Under the pieces are notes generated by a model. It had not been told where the DNA came from. It searched no databases and saw nothing but the letters and a program-made list of their open reading frames with translations. A program made the position numbers and the translations under genes. DNA of 55,745 nt from Thermotogales bacterium (GTDB taxonomy: Bacteria > Thermotogota > Thermotogae > Petrotogales > Kosmotogaceae): positions 1 through 55,745 of the forward strand of contig PWXG01000115.1 of NCBI GenBank assembly GCA_003561215.1, read 5' to 3'. Positions 36,164 to 44,964 of this stretch are shown in pieces. Every line of letters starts with the position of its first letter. Position 1 is the stretch's first letter.

Positions 36164-36757
36164 GTGGCGGGAAAACTAACCCTGATTGTCGGTCCCATGT
36201 ATTCAGGGAAGACATCGGCTCTGCTTTCACTTGTAGAGATCTATGCTTTGGGTAAAAAAAACTATGTTGTCTTCAAGCCGGAAATAGACAGGAGATACTC
36301 CTCGGAATACGTAGTTTCACACTCGGGAATGAAGACGAGTGCGCTTGTTGTAGGAAGTTCCGAATCCCTGCATGCAAGAATGAGAGAACTCGACGGTGAG
36401 AAAGTGCAGGCTGTTTTTGTCGATGAGGTCCATTTCCTTGATGAAGGCATAGTCGATGTCGCCAAGGGGATAATCGATCAGGGGATTGACGTGTTCTGTG
36501 TGGGACTTGACATGAGCTACAGACAGAAGCCCTTTGTTGTTACTGCGAAACTCATGGCAGTAGCGGATGAGATAGTGAAAAAGAGAGCAGTATGCCACAA
36601 CTGTGGAGAGTATAACGCCGTCCTATCTTATCGAACGACTAACGATATCGAAGGCGACATAGACGTAGGAGGAATGGAGAAGTATGTCGCGGTCTGCAGG
36701 GATTGCTACAAGATCTTGAGCTCTAAAAAAACGGTTCACCCCCAACAGGCAGATTAG
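36164..36757 (+). CDS. tdk: thymidine kinase
   Basis: Type II thymidine kinase phosphorylates thymidine with ATP. The P-loop GPMYSGKTS, FKPEIDRRYS, VDEVHF (catalytic Glu), GLDMSYRQKPF lasso region and the zinc cysteines CHNCGEYNAVLS and CRDCY are all present in 197 residues. GTG start after AGGAGGTGCTCCA. It ends the salvage operon. Confidence 0.95.
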   Translation: MAGKLTLIVGPMYSGKTSALLSLVEIYALGKKNYVVFKPEIDRRYSSEYVVSHSGMKTSALVVGSSESLHARMRELDGEKVQAVFVDEVHFLDEGIVDVAKGIIDQGIDVFCVGLDMSYRQKPFVVTAKLMAVADEIVKKRAVCHNCGEYNAVLSYRTTNDIEGDIDVGGMEKYVAVCRDCYKILSSKKTVHPQQAD

Positions 36758-36774
36758 AGTCCATCACTCCTACA

Positions 36775-36803
36775 TGAACACAAGGTGGTCAATTAAGTAT
36801 AAT
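36775..36803 (+). promoter_or_regulatory. possible promoter of the ffh-lepB operon
   Basis: TGAACA-17-TATAAT (36775-36780, 36798-36803) would give a leader of about 110 nt. A second -10-like TATACT at 36894-36899 lies nearer the gene but lacks a -35 box at the right distance. Confidence 0.45.
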
Positions 36804-36923
36804 CACCTATAAAACTGAACAATAATGTAAACTATTGTGGTCCTGGCACTATGATTTTCTCCAAATCTTCACTAACAAGCAGGACATGCATTGTATACTG
36901 TTCTGGCGTGTGGAGGTGCCGGA

Positions 36924-38240
36924 ATGTTTGAGACACTTCAGGAAAAGCTGGGAAGAGCATTTAAGCTTCTGTCGGGGAAAGGCAGGATAAGCGAGAAAAA
37001 CATCGAAGAAGCAGTCCGACAGGTCAGGCTTTCATTACTTGAAGCTGATGTAAATTACAAAGTGGTTAAGGAGTTCACAAGCGAGGTCGTGGACAAGGCG
37101 CTTGGCGAGGAAGTATTGAGGAGCTTTTCTCCTGATCAGCAGTTCATCAAGATTGTTCGGGATGAGTTGATTCGAGTACTCGGAGGCAAAAGTGCCAGGC
37201 TCGAGCTAAGCAGCAGTCCTGCAGGGATAGTTCTTGTGGGTTTGCAGGGGACAGGAAAGACTACTACCTGCGCCAAACTTGCCTACAAGCTGAAATCTCA
37301 AGGCAAGAAACCGTTGCTCGTGGCAGCCGATGTTTACAGACCAGCGGCCATTGATCAGCTTGAGCAGTTGGGAAGGCAGATGGGAATAGCAGTGTGCTCA
37401 GGAGACAGGAAGAACCCGCTGAAAATTGTCAGGCAGGGAATGGAAGATGCGTCCAGAAATGTGAACGATGTTATCGTGTTCGATACGGCGGGGCGATTGC
37501 ATATAGACGAGCAAATGATGACTGAAGTGAGGGAGATCGTCAGCGTCGTCAAACCGGACGAGATCCTTATGATTGTCGATTCGATGATGGGACAGGATGC
37601 GGTCAACTCTGCAAGGAAGTTCAACGATGCTCTTGAGCTTTCTGGCTTTGTTGTGACAAAGCTCGATGGAGATGCACGCGGAGGAGTAATCCTCTCGATC
37701 AGACATGTGACTGGCAAACCGGTGAAATTCGTTGGAACATCTGAGAAGGTAGATGGTCTGGAAGTTTTTCATCCTGACAGACTGGTTGGCAGAATCCTGG
37801 GGATGGGAGATGTTCTGAGTCTTGTCGACAAACTCCAGGAGAAGGTTGATACAGACAAGGCCAGAGAACTCGAAGAGAAGTTCATGAAGAACAAGTTCGA
37901 TCTTGAGGATTTCCTTGTGCAGTTACGAGAACTGAAGAAGATGGGTTCACTTGCAGATATTCTGGAAATGGTTCCAGGCATGCCGAAAGATGTCGATGTA
38001 GTAGGCGGCGAGAAGAACATCGCTCGCACTGAGGCCATCATAAACTCGATGACCTCCGGCGAAAGAAAGAATCCCAGGATTATTGATTACAGCCGCAAGC
38101 AGAGGATTGCAAGGGGCAGTGGAACCACTGTGGTAGAAGTGAATAAGGTGCTGAAGTCCTTTGATCAGATGAAGGGTATGTTCAAGAAGATGGGGAAGAA
38201 GGGAAAACTCCTTAAGGGTCTAAAAGGAATGCCGTTTTGA
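36924..38240 (+). CDS. ffh: signal recognition particle protein Ffh
   Basis: Ffh binds SRP RNA and signal sequences and delivers nascent membrane proteins to FtsY. N domain (about 1-90), GTPase motifs GLQGTGKTTTCAKLAYKL, ADVYRPAAIDQL, DTAGRLHIDEQMM and TKLDGDARGG, and an M domain ending with GKLLKGLKGMPF are present in 438 residues. ATG at 36924 follows GTGGAGGTGCCGGA; the longer frame back to 36891 has no site. Confidence 0.97.
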   Translation: MFETLQEKLGRAFKLLSGKGRISEKNIEEAVRQVRLSLLEADVNYKVVKEFTSEVVDKALGEEVLRSFSPDQQFIKIVRDELIRVLGGKSARLELSSSPAGIVLVGLQGTGKTTTCAKLAYKLKSQGKKPLLVAADVYRPAAIDQLEQLGRQMGIAVCSGDRKNPLKIVRQGMEDASRNVNDVIVFDTAGRLHIDEQMMTEVREIVSVVKPDEILMIVDSMMGQDAVNSARKFNDALELSGFVVTKLDGDARGGVILSIRHVTGKPVKFVGTSEKVDGLEVFHPDRLVGRILGMGDVLSLVDKLQEKVDTDKARELEEKFMKNKFDLEDFLVQLRELKKMGSLADILEMVPGMPKDVDVVGGEKNIARTEAIINSMTSGERKNPRIIDYSRKQRIARGSGTTVVEVNKVLKSFDQMKGMFKKMGKKGKLLKGLKGMPF

Positions 38241-38286
38241 CACGAACAACGTTTGCTGTAAATAAACTTGGAGGTGCACTAAGAAT

Positions 38287-38589
38287 ATGGTAAGAATAAG
38301 GCTTACGAGAATGGGAAGAAGAAACCGGCCTTTTTACAGGGTGGTGGTAATGGACTCAAAGAAGCGCAGAGACGGCGCTTACGTTGATTCGTTGGGCTTC
38401 TATGATCCAATCAAGGAACCTGCAATCATGAATATCAACGTGGAGAAGGCTGTTGAATGGATACTTAAAGGAGCACAGCCAACAGACACAGTGCGGTCCA
38501 TATTCACGAAGTTCGGCGTCATGAAGATGGTTCATGAGGCCAAACTCGAAGCCAGGAAGAAGGCCAAAGAAGAACAGGATCAGTCTTGA
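38287..38589 (+). CDS. rpsP: ribosomal protein bS16
   Basis: A 100-residue 30S protein: [29 protein letters not shown] is diagnostic. The operon order ffh-rpsP-khpA-rimM-trmD is widely conserved. The stop overlaps the khpA start. Confidence 0.98.
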   Translation: MVRIRLTRMGRRNRPFYRVVVMDSKKRRDGAYVDSLGFYDPIKEPAIMNINVEKAVEWILKGAQPTDTVRSIFTKFGVMKMVHEAKLEARKKAKEEQDQS

Positions 38590-38825
38590 AGATGAAGGCG
38601 ATTCTGGAACACATACTGAAAGGGATAGTCAGAAAACCGGACGAGGTTTTGGTCAACGAGAGTATCGACGAGGACGGAAATACGGTTTTCGAGATTCACG
38701 TTGATGAGGAAGACGTTGGTCAGATAATCGGTAAGGATGGCCGCACAATAAAGTCCATAAACGTGCTGCTGAATGCTCTGGCCGGATCGTCGCGAGGGAG
38801 TTTCATTCTGAAGGTTTTAAGGTGA
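38586..38825 (+). CDS. khpA: KH-domain RNA-binding protein KhpA
   Basis: A 79-residue single KH type II domain with the loop [22 protein letters not shown] (GxxG as GKDG). KhpA works with KhpB in RNA binding linked to cell wall growth in Firmicutes; the role here is inferred. The start is TTG overlapping the rpsP stop, or ATG at 38592. Confidence 0.92.
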   Translation: MKMKAILEHILKGIVRKPDEVLVNESIDEDGNTVFEIHVDEEDVGQIIGKDGRTIKSINVLLNALAGSSRGSFILKVLR

Positions 38826-38829
38826 TTTT

Positions 38830-39405
38830 GTGAATGCAGTTCCTTCGCCGGACTACGTCTCTATAGGGAAGATAATCAAGCCTCACGGACTGAAGGGAGC
38901 ACTGAAGATGAAGCTCTTTGTGAATGACGTAGAGGTTGTTCGGATTCCGGGGAGGTTCTATCTTTATCATCCTGACAGTGGGGAGACGCGAAAAGTCACT
39001 ATAGATGAGCTAACCGAATCAGGTAGGGGATTGATCGTAAGGTTTTCCGGCTTTGATTTCACAACTGCTGAAATGGTCAGGGGATATCACCTGGTCGTTC
39101 ACAAGAAGGAGCTCCCGAGACTCGGCGATGGTGAGTATTACTACTTTCAACTGCTTGAGTGCAGAGTGTTTACACAGAATGGCGAGATTGTCGGGGAAGT
39201 GGTGGACATAATCGAGACCGGTTCAAACGATGTTCTCGTTGTGCAGAAGGGAAGGCCTGGATTCGACCTCACAGAGGAGCTTGTGCCGGTAACGAAAGAG
39301 TATGTTCTTGCTATGGATCTGGTAAATTCTTCGATCGTAGTGAAGACGCTCGATTACGGAGAAGAAAAGACTGATGAGAATCAGCGTTCTGACGATCTTT
39401 CCTGA
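38830..39405 (+). CDS. rimM: ribosome maturation factor RimM
   Basis: RimM assists 30S head assembly by binding uS19. The N-terminal domain (SIGKIIKPHGLKGALKM) and the PRC-barrel part (YYYFQLLECRVFT...GEVVDIIETGSNDVLVV) are present in 191 residues. GTG start 5 nt after AAGGTGAT... GGTG. It overlaps trmD by 32 nt. Confidence 0.94.
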   Translation: MNAVPSPDYVSIGKIIKPHGLKGALKMKLFVNDVEVVRIPGRFYLYHPDSGETRKVTIDELTESGRGLIVRFSGFDFTTAEMVRGYHLVVHKKELPRLGDGEYYYFQLLECRVFTQNGEIVGEVVDIIETGSNDVLVVQKGRPGFDLTEELVPVTKEYVLAMDLVNSSIVVKTLDYGEEKTDENQRSDDLS

Positions 39406-40117
39406 GATGTTGAGGTCCCTTGCACAGTGGGGGGTCTTCTCCAGATCGGTGAGCGAGGGAATAATCGACTTCAGAGTGGTCGATATAAGAGACTATGCTC
39501 GCGACAAGCATAGGATGACTGATGACTACCCGTTCGGTGGGGGAACGGGACTCGTCATGAAAGCCGGACCGATACTGGAGGCACTTGATTCTATGAGAGA
39601 TCCTGAACATGAGGCTCATATCGTCCTGACAAGCCCGTCCGGAAGGCTGTTTGACAATCAGAAGGCCCGCGAACTGTCCGAAAAGCCTCATTTGATATTC
39701 CTTTGCGGTAGATACAAGGGTATCGACGAAAGAATCATGGACGAACTTGACGAGGAGCTTTCGATAGGTGACTATGTGCTGAGTGGAGGCGAGCTCGCGG
39801 CAATGGTTATGATCGATGCTTTATCGAGGTTCGTTCCGGACGTTATTGGAAATATGGACTCAGTTACCACTGACTCGTTTACAAAGAGTTTACTGGACCA
39901 CCCTCACTACACTCGACCGAGAGTAGTCAGAGGAAGGAGAGTGCCTGAAGTAGTAGTTAGTGGAAATCACGAGAAAATAGAGCTTTTTAGAAGAAAGGAA
40001 AGTATCAGGAAGACCGTGATGAACAGGCCGGACCTTTTTCTTAAAGCCGAGATCACCCAGATGGACAAGAGAGCGATCCTGGAACTGCTGCGCGAGAGAT
40101 CTGAAGATGCTGAGTAA
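39374..40117 (+). CDS. trmD: tRNA (guanine-N1)-methyltransferase
   Basis: TrmD methylates G37 of tRNAs that read CNN codons, using SAM in a trefoil-knot site. DDYPFGGGTGLVMKAGPI, FLCGRYKGIDERIMDE, SIGDYVLSGGELA and LLDHPHYTRP identify it. 247 residues. It overlaps the next gene by 11 nt. Confidence 0.97.
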   Translation: MRISVLTIFPEMLRSLAQWGVFSRSVSEGIIDFRVVDIRDYARDKHRMTDDYPFGGGTGLVMKAGPILEALDSMRDPEHEAHIVLTSPSGRLFDNQKARELSEKPHLIFLCGRYKGIDERIMDELDEELSIGDYVLSGGELAAMVMIDALSRFVPDVIGNMDSVTTDSFTKSLLDHPHYTRPRVVRGRRVPEVVVSGNHEKIELFRRKESIRKTVMNRPDLFLKAEITQMDKRAILELLRERSEDAE

Positions 40118-40673
40118 TATCTATGTTGCACTTGTTCATTACCCTGTTCTGGGGCGCGGTGGAAGCATAGTTTCCAGTTCAGTCACCAATCTTGATGTTC
40201 ATGATATTGCCCGGACGTGTCGAACATACAATGTAAGAGGCTATTTTGTGGTCACAAACCTTCCCGCGCAGAGAGAGATAGTAGACAATGTTCTCAAGTA
40301 CTGGCTTCACGAGTTCGGTAAGGAATACAACCCCAGTCGTTCGGAAGCACTAGGAACTGTGGAGTCTGTGCCGTATCTTGAAGATATGATAGAGAGGGTC
40401 AAGGAAATAGAAGGTTACGGGCCGAAGCTCGTTTTCACTTCTGCCAGAAGAACGGGTGAGAGTGTTTCTTTTGAAGAAATGTCTGAGATAATCGTTAACG
40501 AAAGCTCTCCCCACGTGCTTCTTTTCGGAACCAGCTGGGGGCTTCCGTCAGAGGTCAGAAGTTTGTGTGATTATTTCCTCGAGCCTGTAAGAGGTTCGTC
40601 CGATTTCAATCACCTGTCGGTTCGTTCGGCAGTTGCGATTGTTCTTGATAGGATTATTTGTGAGATGATTTAG
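40107..40673 (+). CDS. SPOUT-type RNA methyltransferase, TM1570-like
   Basis: The 188-residue protein resembles Thermotoga TM1570 (RNA_Me_trans family). It has YVALVHYPVLGRGG, TNLDVHDIARTCRTYNVRGYFVV, and the knot region LLFGTSWGLPSEV with FNHLSVRSAVAIVLDR. It is predicted to methylate RNA with SAM; the target is not known. In Thermotogota and some relatives it is coupled to trmD as here. Confidence 0.88.
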   Translation: MLSNIYVALVHYPVLGRGGSIVSSSVTNLDVHDIARTCRTYNVRGYFVVTNLPAQREIVDNVLKYWLHEFGKEYNPSRSEALGTVESVPYLEDMIERVKEIEGYGPKLVFTSARRTGESVSFEEMSEIIVNESSPHVLLFGTSWGLPSEVRSLCDYFLEPVRGSSDFNHLSVRSAVAIVLDRIICEMI

Positions 40674-40685
40674 GAGGTAAGTTGT

Positions 40686-41033
40686 ATGGATCAGTACATC
40701 AGAGCACTGGAAAAGGAGCACATGCGTGACGATATTCCGGACCTGAGACCAGGTGATACAGTTCGGGTCTATGTCAAGGTCAGGGAAGGTAACAAGGAAC
40801 GCACCCAGGCCTTTGAGGGATTCGTCATAAGGATCAAGGGAAGCGGTACAGGCAGGTCATTTACTGTTAGAAGAATCGGTGCTGCGGGAGTGGGTATCGA
40901 AAGAGTCTTTCCTTTCAGCTGCCCGTCGCTCGAAAAAGTCCAGATTCTCAGAAGGGGTAAGGTCAGAAGGGCTAAGCTCTACTATCTGAGAGACGTTAAG
41001 GGGAAGGTAAAGATAAAGGAACGAAGGAGCTGA
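40686..41033 (+). CDS. rplS: ribosomal protein bL19
   Basis: A 115-residue 50S protein at the subunit interface: [29 protein letters not shown] and GVGIERVFP, then [15 protein letters not shown] lies 7 nt after AGGAGGT. Confidence 0.98.
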   Translation: MDQYIRALEKEHMRDDIPDLRPGDTVRVYVKVREGNKERTQAFEGFVIRIKGSGTGRSFTVRRIGAAGVGIERVFPFSCPSLEKVQILRRGKVRRAKLYYLRDVKGKVKIKERRS

Positions 41034-41038
41034 GAGAA

Positions 41039-41893
41039 TTGAAGGCCCCCGATGAGGAAAAAAAGAAGCAGTCGAGGCTTACCAGGGAGCTCTCCGAATG
41101 GGGTAAGGCGCTATTATATGCACTGATCTTCGGAACGATAATCCGGCTTTTTGTTTTTGAGACCATGATGGTGCCCACAGGTTCTATGATTCCTTCGATA
41201 GAACCGGGGGATCGTCTCTTCGTCGAGAAGGTCACCTATCAATTCGATAACCCCGATTATGGCGATATCGTGGTGTTCTGGGTTCCTTTCAAGGATCTGT
41301 CGGCCATGGAAATGCTCGGACCTTTTGACAGATTCATGGATCTTCTCTCACCCAGCGAGTTTCGTGGACACGTGAAGTACGTAAAGAGGCTGGTGGGTAT
41401 GCCTGGCGATGTGATTGAGCTAGAAGTGGCCCCCGAATATGAGGATATCGCTTCAGACATACTGCTTCTGCCCGTCGACGAGCAACCCCGCTATAGGCTT
41501 CTCGTCAACGGAACAGTCCCCGATGGCTTTGAAGAACTCAGGTACTCGCGTGTGGGTATTTTCGCCGACCCCGAGTTCTTCTTTGGTCTGGCTTACCCTG
41601 ACAGGGCGGTCTCGGTGTATCGGAATTTCTTCATAGAGTACAGCAGGTACATTGAGTACCGGGAGTTCTATGACAAAGAACTCGCACCTTTAGGGCTTAA
41701 CGAGCTCATCAATGTGGACACCGCTACGAAATCGGTTAAATTGATAATTCCCGAGGGGTTCTATTTCTTCATGGGGGATAACACGCGGAACAGCTTTGAC
41801 AGCAGGTTTTTCGGGTTTGTTCCTGAGAGAAACATCATAGGTTCCCCGATGCTGAGAATCTGGCCTTTCTCAAGATTTGGGCCGAGTCTATAA
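41039..41893 (+). CDS. lepB: signal peptidase I
   Basis: LepB removes signal peptides at the outer face of the inner membrane. After a single anchor helix (about 24-42) come Ser49 in VPTGSMIPSIEPGD and Lys116 in YVKRLVGMPGD, the Ser-Lys dyad. The last box is FFMGDNTRNSFDSRFFG. At 284 residues it is larger than B. subtilis SipS, with an insertion between about residues 130 and 215. TTG start, 9 nt after AAGGAG. The operon ends here, facing tRNA-Ser. Confidence 0.93.
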   Translation: MKAPDEEKKKQSRLTRELSEWGKALLYALIFGTIIRLFVFETMMVPTGSMIPSIEPGDRLFVEKVTYQFDNPDYGDIVVFWVPFKDLSAMEMLGPFDRFMDLLSPSEFRGHVKYVKRLVGMPGDVIELEVAPEYEDIASDILLLPVDEQPRYRLLVNGTVPDGFEELRYSRVGIFADPEFFFGLAYPDRAVSVYRNFFIEYSRYIEYREFYDKELAPLGLNELINVDTATKSVKLIIPEGFYFFMGDNTRNSFDSRFFGFVPERNIIGSPMLRIWPFSRFGPSL

Positions 41894-41903
41894 TGGGTTC
41901 TTC

Positions 41904-41992
41904 TGGCGGAGGCGGTGGGACTCGAACCCACACGGGGCTTCCGCCCCACCGATTTTCAAGACCGGCTCCTTAGCCAATTAGGATACGCCTCC
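41904..41992 (-). tRNA. tRNA-Ser (TGA anticodon)
   Basis: On the reverse strand acceptor GGAGGCG pairs with CGCCTCC. The anticodon loop CTTGAAA gives TGA, and a long variable arm (GGGGC-GGAA-GCCCC) marks a class II tRNA. The T arm is GTGGG-TTCGAGT-CCCAC. CCA is encoded (41904-41906). Confidence 0.95.
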
Positions 41993-42000
41993 GGGAAAGA

Positions 42001-42029
42001 ATTATAGCCCTTTTTCTGTGCGTATTCAA
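42001..42029 (-). promoter_or_regulatory. promoter of tRNA-Ser (TTGAAT-17-TATAAT)
   Basis: On the reverse strand TTGAAT (42024-42029), a 17-nt spacer and TATAAT (42001-42006) lie 8 nt before the tRNA. Its -35 box touches the ribosome-binding site of the divergent folE2. Confidence 0.8.
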
Positions 42030-42038
42030 GAGGTGATC

Positions 42039-42815
42039 ATGAGAGACGTGCAAAATGAACTCGATACAAGGAATATCCCGGTTGACATGGTGGGTGTGAG
42101 ATCTGTAACGTATCCGATAGTTGTGTTGGACAGGGAGAACGAACACCAGAGTACAGTCGGCACTTTCAACATATACGTGGATTTGCCGAAAGATTTCAGA
42201 GGGACGCACATGTCCCGCTTCGTTGAGGTGCTCGACAGCCATAACAAGAAAATAACTCCCAGGAACATGAGTCATATACTCGATGATGTTCGAAATCTCC
42301 TGAAAGCTGCTGTTGCGCACCTCGAAGTCGAATTCCCCTACTTCTTGCGCAAGCGCGCCCCTGTTTCGTTTATAGGAAGCTACAGCAGCTATCGATGCAA
42401 GTTCATCGCTACAAAGAACGAGCACTTCGATTTCATCCTTGGCGTAAGGGTGCCGGTAATGACGGTTTGTCCATGTTCCAGGGAAATAAGCCAACGCGGA
42501 GCCCATAACCAGCGCGCGGAAGCATATGTTCAGCTAAGGATGAAGGGTCTTGTCTGGATAGAGGAAATTGTGGAAATCGTTGAAGGATCTGCCAGTTCTC
42601 CGGTTTACAGTATCCTTAAGCGCGAGGATGAAAAGCACGTTACTGAAAGCTCTTATGATAGACCCAGATTCGTGGAAGACCTTTCCAGAGAAATCGTGTT
42701 GAAACTCGAAATAGATGACAGGGTTAGCTGGTACAAAGTAGAAGTAACAAGCATGGAATCGATTCACAACCATGAGGCCTACGCCTGCATCGAAAAGAGA
42801 AATGTCTCGTCCTGA
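42039..42815 (+). CDS. folE2: GTP cyclohydrolase FolE2
   Basis: FolE2 (type IB) opens GTP to dihydroneopterin triphosphate for folate and/or queuosine synthesis. It has the MTVCPCSREIS block with the metal Cys, GAHNQRA and the C-terminal ESIHNHEAYACI. 258 residues fit. ATG at 42039 lies 3 nt after GAGGTG. It overlaps rsmG by 14 nt. Confidence 0.93.
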   Translation: MRDVQNELDTRNIPVDMVGVRSVTYPIVVLDRENEHQSTVGTFNIYVDLPKDFRGTHMSRFVEVLDSHNKKITPRNMSHILDDVRNLLKAAVAHLEVEFPYFLRKRAPVSFIGSYSSYRCKFIATKNEHFDFILGVRVPVMTVCPCSREISQRGAHNQRAEAYVQLRMKGLVWIEEIVEIVEGSASSPVYSILKREDEKHVTESSYDRPRFVEDLSREIVLKLEIDDRVSWYKVEVTSMESIHNHEAYACIEKRNVSS

Positions 42816-43482
42816 GTGCCTGAAGGAATTGGATGAGCACGCTTGTTCTCTCCTGAGCAGCTACATAGAGATGCTTCTCGAATCTCCTGTAAATCTCACC
42901 TCAGTCAAAGACTTCAAATCTGCCTTCGTCAAGCATATCGAAGATGTGGTGATTGCTCTATGTGGGCGGGATCCAGAAGGGGAATGTGTCGATATCGGTA
43001 CTGGCGGAGGGATTCCTGGTTTAGTGCTTGCCATCGTTTTTCCGAAAAGCAGATGGACTCTTGTTGAGACAATCGGCAAAAAAATACGCCAGCTCAGCCG
43101 ATTCGTTGAAGAACTCTCACTCCGGAATGTCCAGGTTTTTCATGGAAGAGCCGAAGACCTCGGGAGCGAAATGCCGTCGTATTTCGATATTGTTGCCGTC
43201 CGTGCTGTTGCCCGTGCGGATGTCTGTCTCGAATATGCTTCGCCCCTTCTCAAATTGGGGGGGAAAGCGTACCTGTTCAAGGGTCAGTCATGGAAATCGG
43301 AGTCTCAATATGCCGTTAAGGCTGGCGCCCTTCTTGGCATGAATTTCGAAGACGCTGTTTCTTACAAACTCAGCGATGGCACCGAACGTGTTCTAGCTGT
43401 TTTCACAAAAGAGGAAGAAACCCCTGGGAGGTTTCCCAGGAGGCCAGGACTGGCAAAGAAGAACCCTCTTGGGGACACCTGA
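42802..43482 (+). CDS. rsmG: 16S rRNA (guanine-N7)-methyltransferase RsmG
   Basis: RsmG methylates G527 of 16S rRNA. The SAM site VDIGTGGGIPGLVLAIVFP, LVETIGKKIRQLSRFVEEL, and the VRAVARADVCLEY block are characteristic. 226 residues from ATG 42802; an in-frame ATG at 42772 would overlap folE2 by 44 nt. Stop and next start overlap by 1 nt. Confidence 0.94.
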   Translation: MSRPECLKELDEHACSLLSSYIEMLLESPVNLTSVKDFKSAFVKHIEDVVIALCGRDPEGECVDIGTGGGIPGLVLAIVFPKSRWTLVETIGKKIRQLSRFVEELSLRNVQVFHGRAEDLGSEMPSYFDIVAVRAVARADVCLEYASPLLKLGGKAYLFKGQSWKSESQYAVKAGALLGMNFEDAVSYKLSDGTERVLAVFTKEEETPGRFPRRPGLAKKNPLGDT

Positions 43483-44309
43483 TGATAAAGGTATTCATAG
43501 ACAAAGAGAGGGATGGTCCTGAGAACATGGCAATTGACGTTGCTCTTGCGGAACACTGCGAGAAAAAATGCAATTTGCTGCTTCGTCTTTACGGTTGGTC
43601 ACCCCCGTGTTTTTCTTTGGGCAGATTTCAATCTTCAGATATAATCGATCATGACTACCTGAAATCACGGAACTATGGATTCGTAAGGAGGCCTACAGGA
43701 GGCGGTGCCGTCTTGCATCTTTCCGAGATTACATATTCGGTAGTCTCGAGAAAAGAATCGTCTCAGATAAGTGTAGCTGGTGCAGAGCTCTACATAAAGG
43801 TTGGGAGGGCCCTGGACAAAGCGATCAGGACAATGGGAGTGCCAACACAGATCAGCAAAATGAAACCGCCTCGCAGAGAAGAAGTATGTTTTGGTAGTTC
43901 ATCAGTCGGCGAGATCACTGTTGATGGGCGAAAGATCGTTGGAAGCGCTCAGATGCGATCTGGCAATTCGATACTTCAGCACGGTTCGATTATTGTTCGA
44001 GCTGCTCCGAGTATCTATTCGCGGTGCTTCAGGGATTCTCGCACAACAGCACTTATCAGGACCATTGCTGCTGAAATGTGCGGTATAGAAGATTGCTTGG
44101 AGCACGATATAGATGTTGAAGCGTTTAAGGAAGCAATAATAAAGTCTTTCGAAAATGTATTTCAAGAGCACGCGACCCTTGCTTCGATCGAAGACGAGGG
44201 AGACGAGTTCTGGATCCGCGTGGATGATCTCGGGAGGTTGTTTTCATCTGATGACTGGAGTGTCGGAAGGCTGTCTCTGGATCGTAGGAACTCCTATAGG
44301 CAATCTTGA
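43482..44309 (+). CDS. lipoate-protein ligase/octanoyltransferase family (LplA/LipM-like)
   Basis: The 275-residue protein has the BPL/LplA/LipB fold: ENMAIDVALAEH, FVRRPTGGGAVLH and a lysine in GRKIVGSAQMRSGNSILQHGSI. A Cys in EEVCFGSSS is at the place of the acyl-Cys of LipM-type octanoyltransferases, so transfer of octanoate from ACP is more likely than ATP-dependent ligation. No lipA is in the window. The 3' end overlaps rsmI by 59 nt at the chosen rsmI start. Confidence 0.85.
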   Translation: MIKVFIDKERDGPENMAIDVALAEHCEKKCNLLLRLYGWSPPCFSLGRFQSSDIIDHDYLKSRNYGFVRRPTGGGAVLHLSEITYSVVSRKESSQISVAGAELYIKVGRALDKAIRTMGVPTQISKMKPPRREEVCFGSSSVGEITVDGRKIVGSAQMRSGNSILQHGSIIVRAAPSIYSRCFRDSRTTALIRTIAAEMCGIEDCLEHDIDVEAFKEAIIKSFENVFQEHATLASIEDEGDEFWIRVDDLGRLFSSDDWSVGRLSLDRRNSYRQS

Positions 44310-44964
44310 GGACATAACACGAAGAGCACTCTCGTTGCTGAACGATGCAACGCTGATTCTTGCGGAAGACACTAGAAGGACAAGGGCTTTGATTTCCCAT
44401 TTCGATATTAGGGGCAAGACCGTTGAGTCTCTAAACCAGCACAACCAGCAAAGGAAGATTCCCATTATTATTGGTCGTCTACGGCAGGGTGCTACAGTTG
44501 TTCTGGTAAGCGATTCAGGCATGCCCTGCATTTCTGACCCGGGGCAGAAGCTTGTTAACGCCTGCTACGAAAACAGGATCAAAGTCGATATTGCACCGGG
44601 TCCCAGTGCTGTCACGACAGCAGTTGCTGCCAGCGGATTTCACTCCCCAAGAATTCTCTTTCTGGGTTTTCTTCCCAGAGGGAAGAGAAGGCGCAGATTG
44701 TTCAGAGAGCACGGTTTAGAGCTGAAACGATACTCTTTCGTCTTTTTCGAGTCACCTTACCGGATCATTGAGACACTCGAGGATTGCGAAGCAATTCTTG
44801 GCAATATCGACTGCTTTGTAGCAAGGGAAATGACAAAGGTTCATCAGGAATTTCTGAGAGGCAAACTGGATGGAGTTATTCACTCCCTGAAGGGTCGGGA
44901 GATCAAGGGAGAGGTTACTGTGGTTCTGTCGTCAGGAGGAGAAGACTCTTGCAGGGGCTCTTAG
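44251..44964 (+). CDS. rsmI: 16S rRNA 2'-O-ribose C1402 methyltransferase RsmI
   Basis: A tetrapyrrole-methylase-fold enzyme with GTPIGNLEDITRRAL at the N-terminus, AEDTRRTRALISHF, VSDSGMPCISDPG, and GPSAVTTAVAASGF. 237 residues from ATG 44251; the GGGAGG site lies 13 nt away, so the start (ATG 44251, or GTG 44260) is not certain. It overlaps the genes on both sides. Confidence 0.93.
   Translation: MTGVSEGCLWIVGTPIGNLEDITRRALSLLNDATLILAEDTRRTRALISHFDIRGKTVESLNQHNQQRKIPIIIGRLRQGATVVLVSDSGMPCISDPGQKLVNACYENRIKVDIAPGPSAVTTAVAASGFHSPRILFLGFLPRGKRRRRLFREHGLELKRYSFVFFESPYRIIETLEDCEAILGNIDCFVAREMTKVHQEFLRGKLDGVIHSLKGREIKGEVTVVLSSGGEDSCRGS

Noticed and set aside
36721-36759. CTCTAA...TTAGAG as a terminator after tdk
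   Set aside because: The stem is only 6 A/T-rich pairs with a loop of over 25 nt and no T-run follows.
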